64,000 bases of DNA from Eutrophocola sp965662685 (GTDB lineage Bacteria; Pseudomonadota; Gammaproteobacteria; Pseudomonadales; Pseudohongiellaceae). The stretch lies in contig CBFIIQ010000006.1 of NCBI GenBank assembly GCA_965662685.1, positions 22,667 to 86,666 on the forward strand, given 5' to 3'. Below, in pieces: positions 44,422-54,187 of this stretch; the stretch's first letter is position 1; every line of letters starts with the position of its first letter. The position numbers were made by a program, and so were the translations under genes. Under the pieces are notes generated by a model. It was not told the origin of the DNA. It saw only the letters and a list, made by a program, of their open reading frames with translations, and did no database searches.

Positions 44422-46221
44422 TCATTCAGACGAGCTTTCCTGAGCTTCAGCAGCTTTCGGCTGTTCCCGTAATCGGATGTTCAATTCCCGTAATTGTCTA
44501 TTATTGACTTCACCTGGTGCATTGGTCAGCAGACAGGCAGCAGACTGCGTCTTTGGAAAGGCAATCACATCCCTGATAGATTGGGTGCCCGTCATCATCA
44601 TAACCAGTCGATCCAGACCGAAGGCGATACCACCATGGGGAGGACAGCCATATCTGAGACCATTGAGCAGAAAGCCAAATTTCTCATCTGCTTCCTCAGG
44701 ACTGATACCCAGAATTTTAAAAACCGCCTGCTGCATTTCAGTTTTATTGATACGGATAGAGCCGCCACCTAATTCTGTGCCATTGAGCACCATGTCATAG
44801 GCACGTGACAGCGCCTTGCCAGGGTTTTCAACGAGTTCCTCTGGCGAGCAGGAAGGCGCCGTAAAGGGGTGATGCACCGAAGTGAACCTGCTTTCTTTAT
44901 CGTCATATTCAAACATTGGAAAATCAACGACCCAAACCGGAGCCCATTCACATTCGAGCATGCCCAGATCTTCACCTATCTTAACGCGCAAGGCCCCGAT
45001 CGCTTCATTAACAATGGATGCTTTATCAGCCCCAAAGAAAAGGATGTCGCCGGTTTTTGCTTCCGTTCTTTGCAACACACTGTTGACGACTTCTTCCGGC
45101 ATAAATTTAAGAATAGGCGATTGCAGTCCTTCAATGCCAGCCTCGACATCATTAACCTTGATCCAGGCTAACCCTCTGGCTCCGTAAATCGCAACGAAAT
45201 CCGTGTATGCATCTATTTGTTTTCGGGACAGCACAGCTCCAGCGTCAACTTTCAACACCACAACCCTGCTGTCGGGATCATTGGCAGGCGCATTAAACAC
45301 CTTGAATTCAACGCTTTTCATCAAGTCTGCGATATCGACCAGCTGCATGGGGATTCTCAAATCCGGACGGTCAATACCGTATTTGCTTACCGCTTCCTCA
45401 TAGGTCATCCTCGGGAACTCGGGCAAATCGACGCCAAGATGCTTATGGAAAACCTCCCTGATCATGGTTTCGGATATGGCCATGATTTCATTCTCATCAA
45501 GGAATGAGGTTTCAATATCTATCTGGGTGAATTCAGGCTGGCGATCGGCACGTAGATCCTCATCGCGAAAACACTTGGCTACCTGATAATAACGATCAAG
45601 ACCTGACACCATTAGCAATTGCTTGAAGAGCTGGGGTGACTGAGGCAATGCGAAAAACTTTCCAGGATGGGTACGACTGGGGACCAGGTAATCCCGGGCT
45701 CCCTCTGGTGTTGCGCGGGTCAGAATTGGTGTTTCTATATCGAGAAAACCGTTTTCATCAAGATAACGCCTGATGCTGCTGGTGATCTGGGATCGCATTT
45801 TCATTCTACCCAGCATCTCTGGTCGGCGCAGGTCAATGAAACGATTACGCAGACGAATATCTTCATGCACCGACATATGCTCATCAAGTTGAAATGGCGG
45901 AGTATCAGCAGCATTCAGGATTTCCAGCTCTTTACCCAGCACTTCGATTTTACCGGTACTCATTTCCGCATTCACGGTTCCTTCCGGACGCATACGCACC
46001 CTGCCCTGAACTCTGACCACGAATTCATTACGGATTTGTTCTGCTGTCGCAAAGGTCTCAACAGTATCCGGGTCGAAAACCACCTGGGTAATACCGTCTC
46101 GGTCTCGCAAATCCAGAAAGATTACACCGCCATGGTCACGACGCCGGTGTACCCAGCCACAAAGAGAGACAGTTTGTTCAGTGTGGCTCTCATTCAATTC
46201 GCCACAATAATGCGTACGCAT
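44422..46221 (-). CDS. aspS: Aspartyl-tRNA synthetase
   Basis: A 599-residue bacterial-type class II synthetase: N-terminal OB-fold anticodon domain (1-110), catalytic core, the bacterial GAD insertion domain (about 290-420) and motif 3 G-L-D-R-L-V-M-M near residue 540. It charges tRNA-Asp; a tRNA-Asp(GTC) gene is in this window. AGGAAT lies upstream of the ATG. It is upstream of ruvC on the same strand. Confidence 0.98.
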   Translation of the reverse strand: MRTHYCGELNESHTEQTVSLCGWVHRRRDHGGVIFLDLRDRDGITQVVFDPDTVETFATAEQIRNEFVVRVQGRVRMRPEGTVNAEMSTGKIEVLGKELEILNAADTPPFQLDEHMSVHEDIRLRNRFIDLRRPEMLGRMKMRSQITSSIRRYLDENGFLDIETPILTRATPEGARDYLVPSRTHPGKFFALPQSPQLFKQLLMVSGLDRYYQVAKCFRDEDLRADRQPEFTQIDIETSFLDENEIMAISETMIREVFHKHLGVDLPEFPRMTYEEAVSKYGIDRPDLRIPMQLVDIADLMKSVEFKVFNAPANDPDSRVVVLKVDAGAVLSRKQIDAYTDFVAIYGARGLAWIKVNDVEAGIEGLQSPILKFMPEEVVNSVLQRTEAKTGDILFFGADKASIVNEAIGALRVKIGEDLGMLECEWAPVWVVDFPMFEYDDKESRFTSVHHPFTAPSCSPEELVENPGKALSRAYDMVLNGTELGGGSIRINKTEMQQAVFKILGISPEEADEKFGFLLNGLRYGCPPHGGIAFGLDRLVMMMTGTQSIRDVIAFPKTQSAACLLTNAPGEVNNRQLRELNIRLREQPKAAEAQESSSE

Positions 46222-46345
46222 AAATTATTCCTGTTTAAAGATTCTTAAATTAGTGCTGTCTGAACAGCCTGTTCCATTGATCATAATATCGGTCAAAGTA
46301 TCAGTAAAAATAACAACCACACTCGCAATAGCAGCCAGCTGCCTT

Positions 46346-46702
46346 TTAATTATTGCTATCTTTGCTCGATTTAGCAGAAGCTTTCTCGCTTCCTTTAGTT
46401 TCTTTTTTATCCTTGCTCCCGGCGTCCCCGGAATTGGCCGAAGCCGAATTGTCTTTCTCGCTACTACCTGCTTTAGTGGCAGCTGGTGTTGCAGTTGTGG
46501 TGCCTGAGGCTGGTTTGTTCTTGTTCTTGAAATCCGTCTCATACCAGCCTGAGCCTTTCAGCCTGAAACTACTGGCAGATACAAGTTTCTTCAGTGAAGG
46601 TTTTCCACAAGACGGACAATCTGTCAAAGGCACATCACTGAACTTCTGAATTTTTTCGAGTTCTGCCCCACAGGACTCGCATCGATATTCATATATAGGC
46701 AT
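46346..46702 (-). CDS. FmdB-type zinc ribbon protein
   Basis: A 118-residue protein. The N-terminal 50 residues form the FmdB zinc ribbon (M-P-I-Y-E-Y-R-C-E-S-C-G and C-P-S-C-G), followed by the conserved S-S-F-R-L-K-G-S-G-W-Y motif. The C-terminal half is a low-complexity Ser/Lys/Ala/Glu tail. It is often found just upstream of aspS, as here. GGTGAA before ATG 46702 decides the start over GTG 46714. Function in this context is unknown, with regulatory or metal-binding roles proposed for the family. Confidence 0.85.
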   Translation of the reverse strand: MPIYEYRCESCGAELEKIQKFSDVPLTDCPSCGKPSLKKLVSASSFRLKGSGWYETDFKNKNKPASGTTTATPAATKAGSSEKDNSASANSGDAGSKDKKETKGSEKASAKSSKDSNN

Positions 46703-47281
46703 GTAGTTCACCAAAAACGGCGGTTAATCGGCTTTCAAAAAGTCGCGTATTGTAACTCATTTGAGTTTTATCTGGCATTAAATAATAGGCTAAATTAATG
46801 CTTTAAGAATGAACTTTTTTGGTGCCAAACTGTAAATTTGAGGGCGTTTTATTATTAATTTATTTTTTATTAAAAATGGATTGCAAAATTGTTCGCCAAA
46901 TATACAAAAGATCACAGAAAGCTCTTGCCGGTGACTAGCTATTCCGTTATAAATAGCATCTCGTTCAGTACGTAATTTCTGTATGCAATTAAGCACTGAA
47001 TACCAGCATTTTTATCTGATCAATCACTAAGGCCAGGGTTAAGTTTATTCAGATTCCTTCATGGAAATTGTGTAAGCTGTATTTGAAGTGACGGGGTGTG
47101 TATTGATTTTATTATCATGAAGCATCCGGACTCTTAAGATATATGTCAGAGTATTTATCCGGTAAAAAAGAGTAAGCTTAAGCAAATTATCGCGCTGTAA
47201 TAAAAAGGTTCCCGGAATATTCGGGGTAAATAAAATATACGCATAAAATTGCGTTAAACAGAATTCAAGAGAGAATTAAGT
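46703..47281. other. 579-bp intergenic region, no gene recognised
   Basis: A long AT-rich gap between the divergent FmdB-type gene and the HU-like gene. It must contain both promoters, but I see no convincing -35/-10 pair. Small symmetric features include AACTCA/TGAGTT at 46754-46767 and a CCCG...CGGG hairpin around 47210-47226 in the HU leader. A 68-codon open frame on the minus strand (46790-46996) has no protein-like character. An sRNA or an unusually long HU leader is possible but unproven. Confidence 0.5.
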
Positions 47282-47650
47282 ATGGCTGCAAAGAAACCTG
47301 CTGCTAAAAAAGCACCTGCCAAAGCAACAACGGCAATCCAGGATAAATACACCAAAACCCAGATCCTGAATACAATTTCTGAAAGCACTGGTCTGAACAG
47401 GAAAGAAGTTTCTTCTGTCCTTGACGAACTGGGCGTTCTGATTGAAAGACATATCAAGAAAAGGGGTGTTGGCGAGTTTACTCTTCCAGGCCTGCTAAAA
47501 ATCAAGGCAGTTAAACGCCCTGCTCGTCCAGCCCGCAAGAATGTTCCTAATCCTTTCCGCCCTGGTGAGTTTATGGATATTCCTAAAAAACCGGCTACAA
47601 CCCGAGTTAAGGTTCTTCCTCTGAAAAAGCTGAAAGAATTCGCTCTCTAA
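47282..47650 (+). CDS. HU-family DNA-binding protein with a lysine-rich N-terminal tail
   Basis: A 122-residue nucleoid-associated protein. Residues 1-17 form a histone-H1-like tail of Lys, Ala and Pro (K-K-P-A-A-K-K-A-P-A-K). The HU/IHF fold follows from about residue 22 (K-T-Q-I-L-N-T-I-S-E). The DNA-binding beta-arm is recognisable as G-E-F-T-L-P-G-L-L-K-I-K with R-P-A-R-P-A-R-K-N. It is a divergent HU lineage rather than canonical HupA/HupB (about 90 residues). AGAGAG lies upstream of the ATG. A terminator follows at 47739, and the gene is monocistronic. Confidence 0.85.
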   Translation: MAAKKPAAKKAPAKATTAIQDKYTKTQILNTISESTGLNRKEVSSVLDELGVLIERHIKKRGVGEFTLPGLLKIKAVKRPARPARKNVPNPFRPGEFMDIPKKPATTRVKVLPLKKLKEFAL

Positions 47651-47738
47651 TACTGCTGGATAGATGTTGTAGAAATTATCCAATAAGAGGTAAAACTCTT
47701 CTTGGGACAACACCCATAAGTATTTATAAGCTATTATG

Positions 47739-47764
47739 AAAAAGCAGCCTCAGGGCTGCTTTTT
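47739..47764 (+). terminator. Rho-independent terminator after the HU-like gene
   Basis: An 11-bp stem (AAAAAGCAGCC against GGCTGCTTTTT) with a 4-base loop and T-run, 88 bp after the HU-like stop and 47 bp before proS. Confidence 0.88.
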
Positions 47765-47810
47765 CTGTTAATGGATTACTCTCTTTTTATACCGGTACTG
47801 GTTTTACTTT

Positions 47811-49535
47811 ATGCGCACATCGAAATATCTACTTGCTACAACCAAGGAAACCCCTGCTGATGCTGTAGTGGTCAGCCATCAACTGATGCTCAAAGCAGGC
47901 ATGATTCGCAAACTGGCGTCAGGGCTTTATAACTGGCTACCTGTTGGCCTGCGTGTGCTGCAGAAAGTGACTCGCATTATCCGGGAAGAAATGGATAATT
48001 CCGGCGCACTGGAGGTTTCCATGCCTGTGGTTCAACCCGCCGAACTCTGGCATGAATCCGGACGCTGGGAAATTATGGGAGATGAGCTTCAGCGCTTTAA
48101 AGACCGGCACGAACGGGATTTCTGCCTTGGCCCCACCCATGAAGAGGTTATTACTGACCTGGTGCGCAACGAGCTAAACAGCTACAAGCAGCTACCTATT
48201 AATATTTATCAGATACAAACAAAGTTTCGCGATGAACGTCGCCCACGCTTTGGCGTAATGCGTTCGCGGGAATTCACTATGAAGGACGCCTATTCCTTCC
48301 ACGCTGACCAGGATTCTCTGGACGAGACCTATCAACTCATGTACGAAACCTATAGCAAGATATTTTTGCGTCTTGGTTTCAGTTTTCGCGCTGTCGAAGC
48401 CGATTCAGGCAATATAGGGGGCAATAAGTCCCATGAATTTCATGTGCTTGCAGATTCCGGCGAAGACGAAATTGTGTTTAGCGATCAGAGTGATTATGCC
48501 GCCAACATCGAAATGGCAAGCGCCCGCGAACCCTTGTCTGCAAAAACTGCCAGCGCTGAACTGGCCCTGGTCCCTACACCTTCCTGCAAGACAATAGACG
48601 AAGTCAGCAACCTGCTTGGCGTTGAATCCTCCAGAACGGTTAAAACACTGGTAGTACTTTCTGATGATGAAGAAGAGAACAGCCTGATTGCACTGGTTTT
48701 ACGCGGCGATCATCAGCTCAACGAAGTCAAAGCGGGCAAGCTGCAGGGTGTCGCCTCCCCCCTCACATTTGCAAGCGATGAGCAGATACAGGCAACTATT
48801 AAATGCGAACCAGGCTCTATTGGTCCGGTAAAAATACCGATGAAAGTCATTATCGACAGAGATGCTGCAGTACTGTCAGATTTTGTTTGTGGCGCTAACC
48901 AGAACGATCATCATTACACCGGGGTGAACTGGGACAGAGACGCCACATTTGATGAGATAGCAGACCTGCGTAAGGTTGTTGAAGGCGATATCAGTCCCGA
49001 TGGCAACGGGACGCTTTCAATCAAGAGAGGCATTGAGGTTGGGCATATTTTTCAATTGGGCAATAAATACAGCACCGCTATGAACGCCTCCGTTCTGGAT
49101 GAAAATGGTAAAACCAGAATCATGGAAATGGGCTGTTACGGGATTGGTGTCAGTCGTATCGTCGCCGCCGCTATTGAACAATGCCATGACGACAAGGGAA
49201 TAATCTGGCCTGATAATATCGCACCATTTCATGTCGTCATCATTCCTTTGAACGCGCATAAATCGGAAGAAGTCACCAGCATTAGCGAATCCCTCTACGA
49301 AGAGCTGCAACTGGCCGGAATGGATGTATTACTTGATGACCGGGACAAGAAAACCAGCCCTGGCGTTAAATTTGCGGATATGGAACTGATCGGCATCCCC
49401 CATCGGCTTGTGGTATCAGACCGTGGGCTGGCGAATAATCAGGTTGAATACAAGAAGCGCGGTAATGAAGACTCCGAGGACATTGCCGTGAGTGAAGTCG
49501 TTGATTTCCTGAAAACAACTGTGAAGATTGATTAA
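47811..49535 (+). CDS. proS: Prolyl-tRNA synthetase (bacterial type)
   Basis: A 574-residue class II synthetase with the bacterial editing (INS) domain inserted between motifs 2 and 3 (about residues 225-405). Motif 2 lies in F-R-D-E-R-R-P-R-F-G-V-M-R-S-R-E-F. The C-terminal anticodon-binding domain begins near residue 470. It charges tRNA-Pro and clears misacylated alanine. It is convergent with yihY. Confidence 0.98.
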   Translation: MRTSKYLLATTKETPADAVVVSHQLMLKAGMIRKLASGLYNWLPVGLRVLQKVTRIIREEMDNSGALEVSMPVVQPAELWHESGRWEIMGDELQRFKDRHERDFCLGPTHEEVITDLVRNELNSYKQLPINIYQIQTKFRDERRPRFGVMRSREFTMKDAYSFHADQDSLDETYQLMYETYSKIFLRLGFSFRAVEADSGNIGGNKSHEFHVLADSGEDEIVFSDQSDYAANIEMASAREPLSAKTASAELALVPTPSCKTIDEVSNLLGVESSRTVKTLVVLSDDEEENSLIALVLRGDHQLNEVKAGKLQGVASPLTFASDEQIQATIKCEPGSIGPVKIPMKVIIDRDAAVLSDFVCGANQNDHHYTGVNWDRDATFDEIADLRKVVEGDISPDGNGTLSIKRGIEVGHIFQLGNKYSTAMNASVLDENGKTRIMEMGCYGIGVSRIVAAAIEQCHDDKGIIWPDNIAPFHVVIIPLNAHKSEEVTSISESLYEELQLAGMDVLLDDRDKKTSPGVKFADMELIGIPHRLVVSDRGLANNQVEYKKRGNEDSEDIAVSEVVDFLKTTVKID

Positions 49536-49560
49536 CCCGAAGCGACCTGTTGAGAATTTC

Positions 49561-50856
49561 TTAAGCGTTGTTATCAACTTCCTTGCGGAACAAGCCTTCT
49601 ATCGAACCGCTGAACTTATCCCGTGCCGAGTCTTCAAGGCCTGAGAACGAAGCTGCCAGCTCATCCAGTGAGCCCAGGTGTTCAGCAACTGACGCAGGTA
49701 ACTCTTTCTCCATATCCTTCCTGCCAGGCATTCCCCAGGGCAACAATGCCTGGATCTCCCAGAAGGTCAAATCACCCAGATCCCGGTTCAATATGTACTC
49801 ATTTTCCCCAAGAGCCCTGATAACTTTGTTTTCGAGCAGGATCACAATGCAGGTATCAAGCTGGTCATCATGAAAGGGCCAGTCACTTTCAATTAACTCC
49901 CTCACACTGACGCTATTGCCCTGCCGATGGCTCATCCAGAATTTATGCAATAACGCCAGTACCAACAAGGTTGGATGTAATTTTTCCTTAATGATGGTGG
50001 TACGAAAAACCGGTATCGCCCTGACCAGGTTAGCGCCAAACAGAATGACTACCCAGCAAATATAGAGCCAGATGAGAAAAATGGGGATTGCAGCAAAAGT
50101 GCCGTAAACAAATTCATAGCTTGCTGTAGCAATAAAACCGCGAAAAATCCATTTTACGACGATAAACAACAAGGCAACGATAAGACCACCAGTCAGGGCA
50201 TGCCGAAGTTTTACGCCACAGTTTGGAACTGCGACATATAAAAGCGTGAAGGCAAAGGTAGTCAGGACAGTGGGGAAAATACTTAACACCACACCTCTTG
50301 CGCCAACAATGCCGGAGACTTCGGTGAATTTTTCAAACAGGGAAAGCGAGGTGATATAAGAGCTCATAGCAAAACCGACACCCAGTAATAATGGGCTCAG
50401 ACTCAAAACGCTCCAGTACAAAAGAAAACTGGCAATGCCCTTGCGCTGGTGGCCTATTTTCCAGATCCGGTTAAAACTGCGTTCAATATTCACCAGCATC
50501 AGGTAGGCAGTAGCCAGTAACATCACTGCTCCCACCCAGGTCAGGTTTTTTGCCTGGGCGGTAAAATCGGATAAATAAACTTCAAGCTCACTACTGGAAG
50601 ATGGCAACAGACGGTTAAAAATCATGTCCTGAATCTGGCTGCCGAATACCTGAAAAGAGGGAAATGCCGAAAGAATGGTCAGTGTTAGGGTCAATAAAGG
50701 TACAACGGCAAACAGGGACATGTAGGTTAACGACTTGGCAATTTCCAGTCCCTGGTTATCAAGGGACTCCTTGAATACAAACCTGAGAAATCGCCAGATC
50801 ACTTCCGGTTTTGCCCATTGCGACCATCCTCTATTGCTATTCGCTTGTGTGCTCAT
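49561..50856 (-). CDS. YihY/BrkB-family inner membrane protein
   Basis: A 431-residue protein with about six membrane segments in the first 290 residues, including the conserved S-L-T-Y-M-S-L-F-A-V-V-P-L-L and G-T-F-A-A-I-P-I-F-L-I-W-L-Y motifs. A soluble C-terminal region follows that is longer than in E. coli YihY (290 residues). The family was once mislabelled RNase BN and its function is unknown. AAGGCA precedes the ATG. It diverges from arsC. Confidence 0.88.
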   Translation of the reverse strand: MSTQANSNRGWSQWAKPEVIWRFLRFVFKESLDNQGLEIAKSLTYMSLFAVVPLLTLTLTILSAFPSFQVFGSQIQDMIFNRLLPSSSSELEVYLSDFTAQAKNLTWVGAVMLLATAYLMLVNIERSFNRIWKIGHQRKGIASFLLYWSVLSLSPLLLGVGFAMSSYITSLSLFEKFTEVSGIVGARGVVLSIFPTVLTTFAFTLLYVAVPNCGVKLRHALTGGLIVALLFIVVKWIFRGFIATASYEFVYGTFAAIPIFLIWLYICWVVILFGANLVRAIPVFRTTIIKEKLHPTLLVLALLHKFWMSHRQGNSVSVRELIESDWPFHDDQLDTCIVILLENKVIRALGENEYILNRDLGDLTFWEIQALLPWGMPGRKDMEKELPASVAEHLGSLDELAASFSGLEDSARDKFSGSIEGLFRKEVDNNA

Positions 50857-50917
50857 ATTGCCTTGTTTAATAAAGTAAGGATGACTACCATAGTCCCCTT
50901 TTTACGAAGAATCCAAA

Positions 50918-51271
50918 ATGACTGAAATCATAATTTACCATAACCCGCGCTGCTCAAAATCGCGACAGACCCTGCAATTATTGCAGGACAATAACATTAC
51001 GCCGGAAATTATTCTCTATCTTGAATTCCCGCCCACAAAAACTGAACTCAAGGACTTACTCGGAAAACTTGGCATCAACGCGCGGGATTTACTCAGAACG
51101 TCCGAGCAAGCCTATAAAGAAGCAGGACTGTCTGATACCTCCCTGAGCGAGGATCAACTTCTACAAGCAATGTTTACACAACCAAAATTGATCCAGCGTC
51201 CAATCATCGTAGCCGGTGACAAAGCTGTGCTGGGCCGCCCACCGGAAAACGCCCTGGAACTCATTCAATGA
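50918..51271 (+). CDS. arsC: Arsenate reductase, glutaredoxin-dependent type
   Basis: A 117-residue thioredoxin-fold protein of the ArsC/YfgD family that reduces arsenate to arsenite using glutathione and glutaredoxin. The catalytic cysteine is Cys12 in H-N-P-R-C-S-K-S-R, and the I-Q-R-P-I-I-V motif carries a conserved Arg. Many chromosomal homologues in arsC-wrbA operons are not proven arsenate reductases. It overlaps wrbA by 4 bp, which suggests translational coupling. Confidence 0.9.
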   Translation: MTEIIIYHNPRCSKSRQTLQLLQDNNITPEIILYLEFPPTKTELKDLLGKLGINARDLLRTSEQAYKEAGLSDTSLSEDQLLQAMFTQPKLIQRPIIVAGDKAVLGRPPENALELIQ

Positions 51272-51870
51272 ACACCCCCTATATTCTAGTGCTTTATTAC
51301 TCACTTCATGGCTCCGTGGCAGAAATGGCAGCACAGATTGCCCGAGGCGTTGAATCAGTGGATGGCATTAATGCCGTATTGCGCACCGTTCCCAAGGTCT
51401 CAACGGTAACTGAAGCCACGGAAGCAGAGATCCCCGCAGAAGGTGCCATATACTGCAGCGAGGAGGATCTGATTAACTGCAGTGGTCTGGCTCTCGGCAG
51501 CCCCACCCGTTTTGGCAACATGGCAGCGCCGATGAAATATTTTCTCGATGGCACTGCTGCACAATGGCTCAGCGGCTCTCTGGTAGACAAGCCTGCGGGT
51601 GTATTTACCTCTACCGCCAGCATGCACGGCGGTCAGGAAAGCACGCTGTTGTCTATGGCCCTGCCACTGCTTCACCACGGCATGTTCTATTGTGGTTTGC
51701 CATATTCGGAAGCCGCGCTAACTAAAACAACTAGTGGTGGAACCCCTTATGGCCCATCTCACGTAGCTGGCCCGGACAATCAAAGTACGCTGAGTAACGA
51801 TGAAGCTGAGCTGTGCCAGGCACTGGGTAAACGTATGGCCACAATCGCTGTTAAATTATCTGCTTCATGA
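51268..51870 (+). CDS. wrbA: NAD(P)H:quinone oxidoreductase WrbA
   Basis: A 200-residue flavodoxin-fold FMN protein that reduces quinones by two electrons. The FMN phosphate loop is S-L-H-G-S-V-A-E-M near the N-terminus, with G-S-P-T-R-F-G-N-M-A and S-M-H-G-G-Q-E-S-T in the expected places. It overlaps arsC (upstream) and the DUF2069 gene (downstream) by 4 bp each, a tight three-gene unit. Confidence 0.94.
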   Translation: MNTPYILVLYYSLHGSVAEMAAQIARGVESVDGINAVLRTVPKVSTVTEATEAEIPAEGAIYCSEEDLINCSGLALGSPTRFGNMAAPMKYFLDGTAAQWLSGSLVDKPAGVFTSTASMHGGQESTLLSMALPLLHHGMFYCGLPYSEAALTKTTSGGTPYGPSHVAGPDNQSTLSNDEAELCQALGKRMATIAVKLSAS

Positions 51871-52211
51871 CGCCCGAAACATCAGCAAAATTGGCAGTAC
51901 AAACTACAATTACAGCAAGTTTTCTTTTGCTGGCAGTGTTGGTAGTGATTCAATGGAGCAGCGGCGCCTTTAACCCGATCATCGTGGTTGCACAAATGAT
52001 ACCGCTGGTATTGACACTGCCCGGCCAATTCAACAAATCCTCGCGCAGTATGCAGTGGTTATGCTTCGTCGTGCTGTTTTTCCTTGTTCAGGGAATATTG
52101 CTTGCCTTTACTCCCGGGCGAATATGGGCCGGATTGATTGAATCAGCAATCTGTCTCATCCTGTTTTTTTCGGCTATTATTTTTATCCGGGCCTCACGCA
52201 AAACTGCCTGA
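51867..52211 (+). CDS. DUF2069 membrane protein
   Basis: A 114-residue protein with four hydrophobic segments and the G-R-I-W-A-G-L-I-E-S motif of the DUF2069 family, usually found after wrbA in gammaproteobacteria. Function unknown. Its start overlaps the wrbA stop (ATGA). Confidence 0.85.
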   Translation: MTPETSAKLAVQTTITASFLLLAVLVVIQWSSGAFNPIIVVAQMIPLVLTLPGQFNKSSRSMQWLCFVVLFFLVQGILLAFTPGRIWAGLIESAICLILFFSAIIFIRASRKTA

Positions 52212-52242
52212 CGCACCAAATAAAGCGGACAACATTTCGATT

Positions 52243-54117
52243 ATGTCGACACCTACAAGCACATTGGGTAAATTTTTCCATGGTTTGGCCATGCTCTACC
52301 GTGGTTTTCGCTCAATCATCCTTAATCTTTTATTCATCATTATTGTCCTGCTTGGCATTGGCTCCATGCTGGGTCAACCACCAGTCATTGTTGAGACGGG
52401 AAGTGCCCTGCTGATAAATCCGGAAGGCACGCTGGTAGATCAATTGACCTTTGTTGATCCGCTTAATTTACTGCTGTCTGACTCTCTTGCAAGTGCGGGC
52501 TCGGGAGAGATATTACTGAGGGATTTACTTGCTGCCATTGATTATGCCGCAACAGACAAGCAAATTTCTTCTATCGTGCTGGTACTGAACAATCTAGACG
52601 CAAGCGGCTTGAGCAAACTTCAGGAAGTTGGCGCAGCACTGGATAAATTCCGGGAGAGCGGCAAGAAGGTCTATGCTGTGGCCGACAATTACACTCAGGG
52701 GCAGTACTACCTGGCCACCCATGCCGATGAAATCATACTAAACACAATGGGAACTATAGGGCTGGAAGGATTCAGTACTTACCAATACTACTTCCGTAAT
52801 GCACTGGATAAACTGGGCGTTGACGTCCACGTGTTTCGTGTTGGTGAATACAAGTCTGCAGTTGAACCCTATGAGCGTAATGACATGTCTGCAGAAGCAC
52901 GCGAAGCAAACGCCAGGTGGCTTGGAGATATGTGGCAACTTTACATAAATGATGTCAGCGCGGCACGGCAGTTTGAAGCGGAATTTATAAATAACTTTAT
53001 CAATACCCTGGACCAGCAACTGGGCGAGTTTAACGGTGATTTTTCGCAGCTGGCGCTGGAGCGCAATCTGGTTGACCATCTCATGTCACGCCAGGAAGTA
53101 AACGATTACCTGAGAAATGAAATAGGCGTAGCCTCTTCCGGTAACAGTTTTTTATATATCAGCCTGAAAAATTACCTCTCTGCCCGCTTGGATCAGATTG
53201 AGAGTCTGCAAAAAAGCAATGACAAGGTTGCTCTCATTGTTGCCAGCGGCCAGATTTATGATGGCCGTCGCAGCCCCGGTGAAATAGGCGGTGATTCATT
53301 ACAGGACCTGATTCGACAGGCCCGGGAAGATAAAGATATCAAGGCCGTAGTACTGCGCGTTGACAGTCCCGGCGGCAGTGCCTTTGCATCAGAAATCATT
53401 CGTAGCGAATTGGACAGACTGAAAAGTGCCGGCAAGCCTTTGGTAGTTTCCATGGGCAGTGTAGCGGCTTCCGGCGGTTACTGGATTGCGACTGCTGCGG
53501 ATCAGATATGGGCCAGTAAAAGTACCATCACCGGCTCAATTGGTATTTATGGTCTCGTCCCTACATTCAAGCAAAGCTTCGACAAACTGGGCATCAATAC
53601 CGACGGTATCGGGACGACTGAGCTGGCCGGCGCGCTTTCAGTTGGCAGAGAGTTACCTGAACTGGCCAGCAATGTAATTCAGCTCAATCTCGAAAATGGC
53701 TATAACCGGTTTATTGGACTGGTAGCCGAAGCCAGAAATATGACTGTTGAAGAAGTTGATAGCATAGCCAGAGGCAGGGTCTGGGCCGGGCAGGATGCCT
53801 TAAACCTTGGGCTGGTCGACAGTCTGGGTAACCTTGACCAGGCAATTGCTTCTGCCGCCACGATTGCGCAACTGGAAGATTTCGAAGTGCAGCTCATAGA
53901 ACAGTCGCTGTCCCCAGGCCAGCAACTTCTTCAGGACCTTGCCAACAGTGTTGCTTCTAGCGCTTTTCCTGGCAACAGATCTACTGAGACTCCCGAATCT
54001 GTAATTTCAAATTTTTATCGCTCACTGAATAAAAATTTACAGTCCCTGCTTAACTTCAATGATCCTGAAGGCCTTTATCTGCAATGTCAGGAATGTCTCC
54101 CCATGCTTTCACCCTGA
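52243..54117 (+). CDS. sppA: Signal peptide peptidase SppA, 67-kDa type
   Basis: A 624-residue inner membrane protease (E. coli SppA is 618) that degrades cleaved signal peptides. One membrane anchor near residues 18-40 precedes two tandem S49 domains. The catalytic lysine is Lys204 in Y-K-S-A-V-E-P and the nucleophile is Ser410 in A-A-S-G-G-Y-W-I, so the Ser-Lys dyad is complete. The open frame extends to 52138 inside the DUF2069 gene, and the ATG at 52243 gives the family N-terminus. It lies 31 bp after the DUF2069 gene. Confidence 0.96.
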   Translation: MSTPTSTLGKFFHGLAMLYRGFRSIILNLLFIIIVLLGIGSMLGQPPVIVETGSALLINPEGTLVDQLTFVDPLNLLLSDSLASAGSGEILLRDLLAAIDYAATDKQISSIVLVLNNLDASGLSKLQEVGAALDKFRESGKKVYAVADNYTQGQYYLATHADEIILNTMGTIGLEGFSTYQYYFRNALDKLGVDVHVFRVGEYKSAVEPYERNDMSAEAREANARWLGDMWQLYINDVSAARQFEAEFINNFINTLDQQLGEFNGDFSQLALERNLVDHLMSRQEVNDYLRNEIGVASSGNSFLYISLKNYLSARLDQIESLQKSNDKVALIVASGQIYDGRRSPGEIGGDSLQDLIRQAREDKDIKAVVLRVDSPGGSAFASEIIRSELDRLKSAGKPLVVSMGSVAASGGYWIATAADQIWASKSTITGSIGIYGLVPTFKQSFDKLGINTDGIGTTELAGALSVGRELPELASNVIQLNLENGYNRFIGLVAEARNMTVEEVDSIARGRVWAGQDALNLGLVDSLGNLDQAIASAATIAQLEDFEVQLIEQSLSPGQQLLQDLANSVASSAFPGNRSTETPESVISNFYRSLNKNLQSLLNFNDPEGLYLQCQECLPMLSP

Positions 54118-54187
54118 AGCAACAAAGGTGACGCCAGCATAATAATGGCGGGAGGAAGAGGCGGAAGAGAAGAGCGTCAGTTAGCAG

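Noticed and set aside
45667..46248. 193-codon rightward open frame
   Set aside because: It lies wholly antisense to aspS, whose motifs and length are unambiguous.
46790..46996. 68-codon leftward open frame in the large intergenic region
   Set aside because: No Shine-Dalgarno, no recognisable domain, and AT-driven composition.
54132..54150. CGCCA/TGGCG hairpin after sppA as a terminator
   Set aside because: A 5-bp stem without a T-run is too weak to support.
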